Shown here one piece after another: positions 6,893 through 10,235 of a stretch of DNA of 10,235 nt. Below the pieces are notes generated by a model. It had not been told where the DNA came from, did not search any database, and saw only the letters and a program-made list of their open reading frames with translations. The stretch lies in contig NZUB01000013.1 of NCBI GenBank assembly GCA_002696965.1, forward strand, positions 1-10,235. Reading direction: 5' to 3'. A program made the translations under genes and the position numbers. The DNA is from Flavobacteriales bacterium (GTDB lineage: Bacteria; Bacteroidota; Bacteroidia; Flavobacteriales; TMED113). Within the stretch, counting starts at the first letter, position 1. Each line of letters begins with the position of its first letter.

Positions 6893-6939
6893 GCTTGCAA
6901 TACTCTTTACAGTTCCCCAGTATTTGTTGTGTGTTAAAA

Positions 6940-7362
6940 TTATAAATTTCGGTGTACTTTCTTTTTAAGAATTTGTGTTAATTTTCTCGGTGCATCAACA
7001 TACCAACGACCTCTTCGATTTATTTTAACAATAAAATCTCTTCCGCCGTTTGGGTTTTCAAATTTTGCTATTACTGTAGGACTTGCAAAATGAAATCCGT
7101 GATGGCTTGAAATGTCTTTTGTTAGTCTCCAATTATTCTTTTTATAGTTATATGTAAAATACATTTCTCTGTGACTTGTAGATAGGTCAAAAAATTCGTT
7201 TAAGAATAATCCAGCTATTAAACCACCAGTAAAATTTAAATTGTGCTGTTGTGCTGAATGGTTGTGGTTGTGGTTGTGGAAATGTTTGTGATTCTTTTGG
7301 CTCAACACTTTTGACGAAAAGACAATAGATAAAATTGCAATTAATAAAATGGACTTTTTCAT
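6940..7362 (-). CDS. Small exported His-rich protein of unknown function
   Basis: This 140-residue protein has a signal peptide at 1-21 (mature start Q22). Directly after cleavage comes a His-rich segment with histidines at 25, 27, 29, 31, 33, 35 and 40, alternating mainly with Asn. A short hydrophobic patch follows (LIAGLFLNEFF, 48-58). The C-terminal half is basic and ends KKKVHRNL; it contains SSHHGFHF (85-92) and INRRGRWYVDAP (114-125). The His alternation would suit binding of Zn, Cu or Ni in the periplasm, but that is inferred from composition alone. The C-terminal region reads like a compact beta domain that I cannot assign. The gene follows the LRR gene after a 146-base gap, so it probably has its own promoter, although no good -7 match is seen. 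Confidence 0.75.
   Translation of the reverse strand: MKKSILLIAILSIVFSSKVLSQKNHKHFHNHNHNHSAQQHNLNFTGGLIAGLFLNEFFDLSTSHREMYFTYNYKKNNWRLTKDISSHHGFHFASPTVIAKFENPNGGRDFIVKINRRGRWYVDAPRKLTQILKKKVHRNL
7261..7278. repeat. Three-copy GTTGTG hexanucleotide repeat within the His-rich gene
   Basis: Three exact GTTGTG units (CACAAC on the coding strand) encode the alternating His-Asn run. Slippage here would add or remove His-Asn pairs without changing the frame, so length variation between strains is plausible. Confidence 0.6.
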
Positions 7363-7508
7363 AACATAAAATAATTAAAGGTTAATGATATTATGTTAAA
7401 ATCAAATTTTATGCCAAAGCATCAAATAGACCGCTATAATAGATTTGTAATCATTTTAATTAGAATGAATAAATAGTTGGAGTACAGACTCTAGCTCCTT
7501 GTTTTTAA

Positions 7509-8462
7509 TTAAAAATGAAAATACTTTTTTACTGAGCCATCTTCATAGACTTCAAAAATAAAATCCGTATTTGTAGCATCTTTGCCTAATAGATTAAAGG
7601 ATCCAACTAATGGATTATTTATTAGGGACTCATAAATACTTGATTCATAATTACAGTCTAAAGACCAACTACATAACTCGTCTTTTCTAAAACAACCTAC
7701 GTTAGGATTATCACAATTCATCTCTAAATAATTAACCTCATTAAGGTTCCATACCTCAATACAGCTTAAGTTATTGTCATTACAAAACATAAAATTTAAA
7801 TTAGAGTTATTAATAAGACTTAATTGAGTTAAATCGTTAAATGAACAATCTAAATAAGATAGAAGAGCATTATTGCTAGTATTTAATTCTGACAAACTAT
7901 TTGCTTCGATAGAAAAATTTTCAAGTATTGAATTATTTGATAAATCGATTTCAATTAAGTTATTAAATGAGCAGTTTAATAGTTGCAATTCTAAGTTGTT
8001 AGAAACATCTATTTGGGACAAATTATTAGCATGACAATCAATGTATTCAAGGTTGGTGTTATTTGAAATGTCTAATGTTGTGATTACATTATCTGAACAA
8101 GCTAATCTCACCAATTCTAGGTTATTCGAAACATCTAAATCTGTTAAATAATTAAAGCTACATGTTAGCTCTGTAAGCATGGTATTATTTGAAACATCTA
8201 TTTCAAACAAATTATTATTATTACAAATTAAGGAAGCTAGGTATGTAAAGTCTTCAATTCCTGTTAGATCGTTAATTTCCCTATTACTAATATCGATATA
8301 TGCTATAGAATTAATAATAGATGTTGGCACTGAATCATCTAATTCTGGGTTGGGATCAATGTTAAAATCTATTAAAGCTTGCTCAAAATTATTGTCAGGT
8401 ATGTAAGTTTGTTGACCTACACTTAGCAATGGTAATAATAATAAATAGATAAATTTTCGCAT
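7509..8462 (-). CDS. Secreted leucine-rich-repeat protein with C-terminal tail
   Basis: This 317-residue exported protein has a signal peptide at 1-16 (mature start Q17). An N-terminal cap (YIPDNNFEQALID, 20-32), common before bacterial LRR arrays, precedes a GIEDFTYL unit and then regular 21-residue repeats of the form L..LDVSNN..L..L.C..N.. The repeat cysteines fall at 80, 101, 122, 143, 164, 206 and 227, exactly in step, with Ile185 replacing Cys in one repeat. A Cys-rich cap follows (C234, C250, C257, C264, C270), and residues 282-317 carry the LLGK/YEDGSVKK tail seen in two other proteins of this window. Such LRR proteins are usually extracellular or surface-exposed and bind proteins or glycans; no specific ligand is indicated. 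It lies 17 bases downstream of the MsrB gene, with a TATCTTTA element four bases before the ATG. Confidence 0.88.
   Translation of the reverse strand: MRKFIYLLLLPLLSVGQQTYIPDNNFEQALIDFNIDPNPELDDSVPTSIINSIAYIDISNREINDLTGIEDFTYLASLICNNNNLFEIDVSNNTMLTELTCSFNYLTDLDVSNNLELVRLACSDNVITTLDISNNTNLEYIDCHANNLSQIDVSNNLELQLLNCSFNNLIEIDLSNNSILENFSIEANSLSELNTSNNALLSYLDCSFNDLTQLSLINNSNLNFMFCNDNNLSCIEVWNLNEVNYLEMNCDNPNVGCFRKDELCSWSLDCNYESSIYESLINNPLVGSFNLLGKDATNTDFIFEVYEDGSVKKYFHF
7701..8255 (-). repeat. Array of 63-bp units encoding 21-residue leucine-rich repeats
   Basis: The DNA repeats with a 63-bp period because each unit encodes one 21-residue repeat. Stretches such as gaaacatcta on the plus strand (coding DVSN) recur. 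The units are imperfect, so this is a protein-level repeat rather than a recent DNA tandem array. Confidence 0.75.
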
Positions 8463-8466
8463 CTAA

Positions 8467-8474
8467 TAAAGATA
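8467..8474 (-). promoter_or_regulatory. Candidate -7-like element TATCTTTA before the LRR gene
   Basis: TATCTTTA on the minus strand differs from TAnnTTTG only in the last base. It ends four bases before the ATG at 8462, the same spacing as TATCTTTG before the thyroglobulin-domain gene. It overlaps the end of the 17-base intergenic gap and could start a separate message for the LRR gene. Confidence 0.3.
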
Positions 8475-8479
8475 AGATT

Positions 8480-8920
8480 TTATTTTTTATGAGGGACAAA
8501 TCGTAAAGAAAGAGAATTCACACAGTGGCGTGTATTTTTGTCAGTATATTTTTCGCCATAAAACACATGACCTAGGTGACCGTTGCAGTTTGCACAGCAA
8601 ATTTCAATTCTTTCCATATTATAACTATTATCAGGCTTTTTTATAATTGCGTTTTCTATTTCATCATCAAAAGCGGGCCATCCACATCTAGAGTTAAATT
8701 TAGAAGATGACCGGTATAGTGGGGTTTCGCATGCTCGACACACATAATAACCTTTTTCAAAAAAATCATTATACTCTCCACTAAAAGGGGCTTCAGTTCC
8801 TTTGTCGACAATAATACTTCGTTCCCGTTCGTTTAGTTTATTAAAATAATCCATGTTAAAACTTTTGTTTTGACCAAGTATTGATAGAGGTACAATAAAA
8901 AGCAACAGTAAATTTCTCAT
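8480..8920 (-). CDS. msrB: Exported peptide-methionine (R)-S-oxide reductase MsrB
   Basis: This 146-residue protein has an MsrB domain of normal length preceded by a signal peptide (1-16, mature start Q17), so it should act outside the cytoplasm. Family landmarks are GTEAPFSGEY (41-50), zinc-ligand pairs CRAC (61-64) and CANC (109-112), CGWPAF (79-84), GHLGHVF (114-120) and RHCVNSLSLRF (131-141), with the catalytic Cys at 133. It reduces methionine-R-sulfoxide in oxidised proteins. An exported form would repair periplasmic or surface proteins and needs a periplasmic electron donor, none of which is visible here. Cys108 beside the zinc pair is an extra thiol. The gene lies 33 bases after the GNAT gene and 17 bases before the LRR gene. 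No MsrA domain is fused. Confidence 0.95.
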   Translation of the reverse strand: MRNLLLLFIVPLSILGQNKSFNMDYFNKLNERERSIIVDKGTEAPFSGEYNDFFEKGYYVCRACETPLYRSSSKFNSRCGWPAFDDEIENAIIKKPDNSYNMERIEICCANCNGHLGHVFYGEKYTDKNTRHCVNSLSLRFVPHKK

Positions 8921-8953
8921 ACGCAGACCATCAATTTAATATTTAAATATAAA

Positions 8954-9418
8954 TCAATTCTTTAGACAAAGAGTCATCTTCACATTACCTCTTTTATACT
9001 TTTGGTTGTTTAGTGGAACTTGTTTAAATCCATACTTATCATAAAGGTGTCTTGCAATTTTTAAAGAACTATTAGATATTAAAAATACTTCATCGCAGTT
9101 TTTATTTTTTGCAAATTCAATACACGCTTCTAATAATAATTTAGACAATCCATTACCTCGATACGTTTTTTTAATAGTCATTTTTGCAAGTTCCAATTTA
9201 TTTTTTTCATGAGGAATCATTGCAGCTGTACCTACTACAAAGTTGTTTTTCATAACAAAAAAAATCTCACCACCTAATTTAATAATTGCTGTTTCTGGTG
9301 AAAGCAGGTCGTTTAAATCAGATTCTTCTAAATCCCAAGATTCAGAAATCCAATCTTTGTTCAAGAGATAAAATTGAGATGCGTATTTTTTTTTGTATCT
9401 AGATATTTTATATTCCAT
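8954..9418 (-). CDS. GNAT family N-acetyltransferase
   Basis: This is a 154-residue protein of the GNAT fold. The acetyl-CoA pyrophosphate loop is at RGNGLS (87-92) after ELAKMTIKKTY (76-86), followed by the helix LLLEACIEFAK (94-104). The late motif HLYDKYGFKQV (124-134) is the usual motif B end with Tyr126/Tyr129 near the thiol site. I chose the ATG at 9418, which overlaps the TGA of the upstream gene as TGATG and indicates translational coupling; a TTG one codon earlier is a less likely start. The substrate is not evident; single-domain GNATs acetylate amines on proteins, antibiotics or small metabolites. It has no signal peptide and is cytoplasmic, unlike both neighbours in this operon. 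Confidence 0.9.
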   Translation of the reverse strand: MEYKISRYKKKYASQFYLLNKDWISESWDLEESDLNDLLSPETAIIKLGGEIFFVMKNNFVVGTAAMIPHEKNKLELAKMTIKKTYRGNGLSKLLLEACIEFAKNKNCDEVFLISNSSLKIARHLYDKYGFKQVPLNNQKYKRGNVKMTLCLKN

Positions 9419-9954
9419 CAAAATATCTTTTTAAAATCTAATGTTTTTTTTCTTATTGAATTGATAGAATGATTAAATTGTTGAGTAACAACATCTACGT
9501 CTTGGGCCTTTATAATTATTTCATACGATGCAATAAATTCATGGTCTGAAAAAAATAGTTTTTTTTCTAATCTATTGTCTACAAATGCAGCGTTATAATT
9601 AGCAAAATTTGTTTTTACTCCCTTGGGATTTTCTGTAAGGTATTCAGTAATCATATTAGATTGATTTTCGACAATTAATGAATCACTGTTTGTGGTTTTT
9701 TGAGAATATATATTTTGATCTAGAGCATGTAAAATTAGGTCTAATCCATCTTTGTGTTTAATTTCTTTTATAGTATAGGTTATTTGAAGGGATTCATCTT
9801 TACAGAAATAATATAATTGCCCGGAGTCATAATATTTAAGTAATTTACAAGGGCATGATATTAGAAAGTGACTTACAGTGCCAAATGTTTGTAAATTATT
9901 AGGCTGACCAAAAGATAAAATTGGCATAATTAATATAAACAATAGATGTTTCAT
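9418..9954 (-). CDS. Small exported protein of unknown function with CPC motif
   Basis: This 178-residue protein has a signal peptide at 1-16 (mature start Q17). An SCPCK motif lies at residues 33-37 (C34, C36) with a third Cys at 51. The layout is an N-terminal beta strand pair, then ESLQITYTIKEI (54-65), an alpha region, paired strands around EKKLFFSDHEFIASYEIIIKA (130-150), and a final helix with NHSINSIRK (161-169). It loosely resembles small one-domain exported proteins in which a terminal helix packs on a beta sheet (PsbP/DcrB-like), but I cannot confirm that. It starts 7 bases after the TonB-dependent receptor stop and overlaps the GNAT start by one base, so it is co-transcribed with both. 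A role linked to the receptor, for example handling a bound metal or cofactor with the CPC thiols, is inference. Confidence 0.78.
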   Translation of the reverse strand: MKHLLFILIMPILSFGQPNNLQTFGTVSHFLISCPCKLLKYYDSGQLYYFCKDESLQITYTIKEIKHKDGLDLILHALDQNIYSQKTTNSDSLIVENQSNMITEYLTENPKGVKTNFANYNAAFVDNRLEKKLFFSDHEFIASYEIIIKAQDVDVVTQQFNHSINSIRKKTLDFKKIF

Positions 9955-9961
9955 GTACTTA

Positions 9962-10235
9962 TTAGTTCACAATATATTTAAAGCCTAAAACAAACCATCT
10001 TCGCGGCATAATTGCACCTAAAATGTCAGCATATTCTTTATTAAAAATATTTATTAATTCCGTGCTACACGTTAAACGACTTCCCATAGCATAGTTTAAG
10101 TTAATGTTGTGAATAAAGTATGACTGGCTCAATGTTTGATTTATGGTCAAATCAGATTCATTACCACGTATTTTCATTTGTCCATTTAAATTCAGTTTCC
10201 ACTTGTCCCAGCCCAAAAATAAATTATAATTAAAA
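9962..10235 (-). CDS. TonB-dependent outer-membrane receptor, C-terminal fragment (5' end outside window)
   Basis: About 90 C-terminal residues are present and the frame is open to the right edge, so the gene starts outside the window; the TTG at 10216 is an internal Leu codon, not a start. Alternating polar and hydrophobic strands (WKLNLNGQMKI; HNINLNYAM; RLTCSTELINIF) lead to the typical ending N.F(N)KEYADILGAIMPRRW and a final strand FVLGFKYIVN that closes the beta-barrel. The N-I-F-N-K-E-Y followed by a G-x-x-M/P-R-W signature is characteristic of TonB-dependent receptors such as the BtuB-like and siderophore types. The substrate (cobalamin, iron chelate, other) cannot be judged from this part. 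Seven bases separate it from the CPC-motif protein gene downstream, suggesting an operon. Confidence 0.88.
   Translation of the reverse strand, partial: FNYNLFLGWDKWKLNLNGQMKIRGNESDLTINQTLSQSYFIHNINLNYAMGSRLTCSTELINIFNKEYADILGAIMPRRWFVLGFKYIVN

Larger units (their letters stand above)
6602..6939. other. Intergenic region between divergent/convergent units, 338 bases
   Basis: This is the only stretch over 300 bases without a large gene. Nearest the minus-strand operon it holds a candidate -7 element and a perfect 10-bp inverted repeat, then a short ACCAT-N4-ATGGT inverted repeat, a possible 54-codon plus-strand gene, and a weak AT-rich hairpin before the convergent end of the His-rich protein gene. 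I see no tRNA or recognisable riboswitch. Confidence 0.6.

Noticed and set aside
7479..7498. GGAG...CTCC hairpin as terminator after the LRR gene
   Set aside because: The arms are four bases with a 12-base loop and no T-run follows on the minus strand; too weak to call.
7502..7515. 14-bp palindrome TTTTTAATTAAAAA at the end of the LRR gene
   Set aside because: It is pure A/T and overlaps the stop codon; such palindromes are expected in DNA this AT-rich.
7701..8255. CRISPR-like regular repeats
   Set aside because: The 63-bp period is in frame, imperfect and fully explained by 21-residue leucine-rich repeats.
8179..8406. Plus-strand open frame of 75 codons
   Set aside because: It is antisense to the LRR repeats; its regular composition reflects the 63-bp periodicity of the real gene.
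9419..9421. TTG as start codon of the GNAT gene
   Set aside because: The next codon is ATG, which overlaps the upstream stop as TGATG, a common coupled junction; the TTG adds only one residue.
10214..10216. TTG as start of a short separate gene at the right edge
   Set aside because: The frame stays open to the window edge and the product is the closing part of a TonB-dependent receptor barrel, so this is an internal Leu codon.

Overview
The window looks like a chromosomal segment of a member of the Bacteroidota, most likely a marine or aquatic Flavobacteriales-type bacterium. The grounds are low GC content, almost every gene on one strand, secreted multidomain proteins with GCTD..A.NYN and SYGDGW.GG modules, 21-residue Cys-ladder leucine-rich repeats, a TonB-dependent receptor, a candidate TAnnTTTG -7 promoter element, and signal peptides whose mature chain starts with Gln. 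Genus cannot be told from the sequence.

Layout, read in the direction of transcription (minus strand, high to low coordinates). Block A (10235 to 8480): the C-terminal end of a TonB-dependent receptor, a small secreted protein of unknown function with a CPC motif, a GNAT acetyltransferase that starts inside the previous stop codon (TGATG), and an exported MsrB methionine sulfoxide reductase. Block B (8462 to 6940): a secreted leucine-rich-repeat protein, then, after a 146-base gap, a small His-rich exported protein. Block C (6939 to 6602): a 338-base intergenic stretch holding a possible 54-codon plus-strand gene, a perfect 10-bp inverted repeat and a candidate promoter. Block D (6601 to 1329): four tightly spaced genes encoding a secreted protein with a thyroglobulin type-1 domain, a secreted glycoside-hydrolase-like protein with a thrombospondin type-3 repeat, an AlgI/DltB-type MBOAT O-acyltransferase, and its AlgX/AlgJ-like SGNH partner. 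Block E (1241 to the left edge): the N-terminal 413 residues of a secreted PHB-depolymerase/feruloyl-esterase-type hydrolase carrying two tandem 140-residue modules. It is cut by the window edge just after the catalytic GFSNG motif.

How the genes may work together: the MBOAT and SGNH genes form a recognisable polysaccharide O-acetylation pair. The two genes before them in the same apparent operon encode exported proteins sharing a C-terminal tail (LLG[KR], then Y[DN]DGSVEK), which is also present in the LRR protein. The tail has the character of a secretion or surface-anchoring signal but lacks the PNP box of the classical type IX secretion tail. Block D may therefore be a surface or extracellular-glycan locus that combines glycan acetylation, a possibly non-catalytic sugar-binding barrel, and a thyroglobulin-domain protein of a type known mainly from animals. 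This linkage is inference from gene order and shared tails. The individual domain calls are read directly from motifs.
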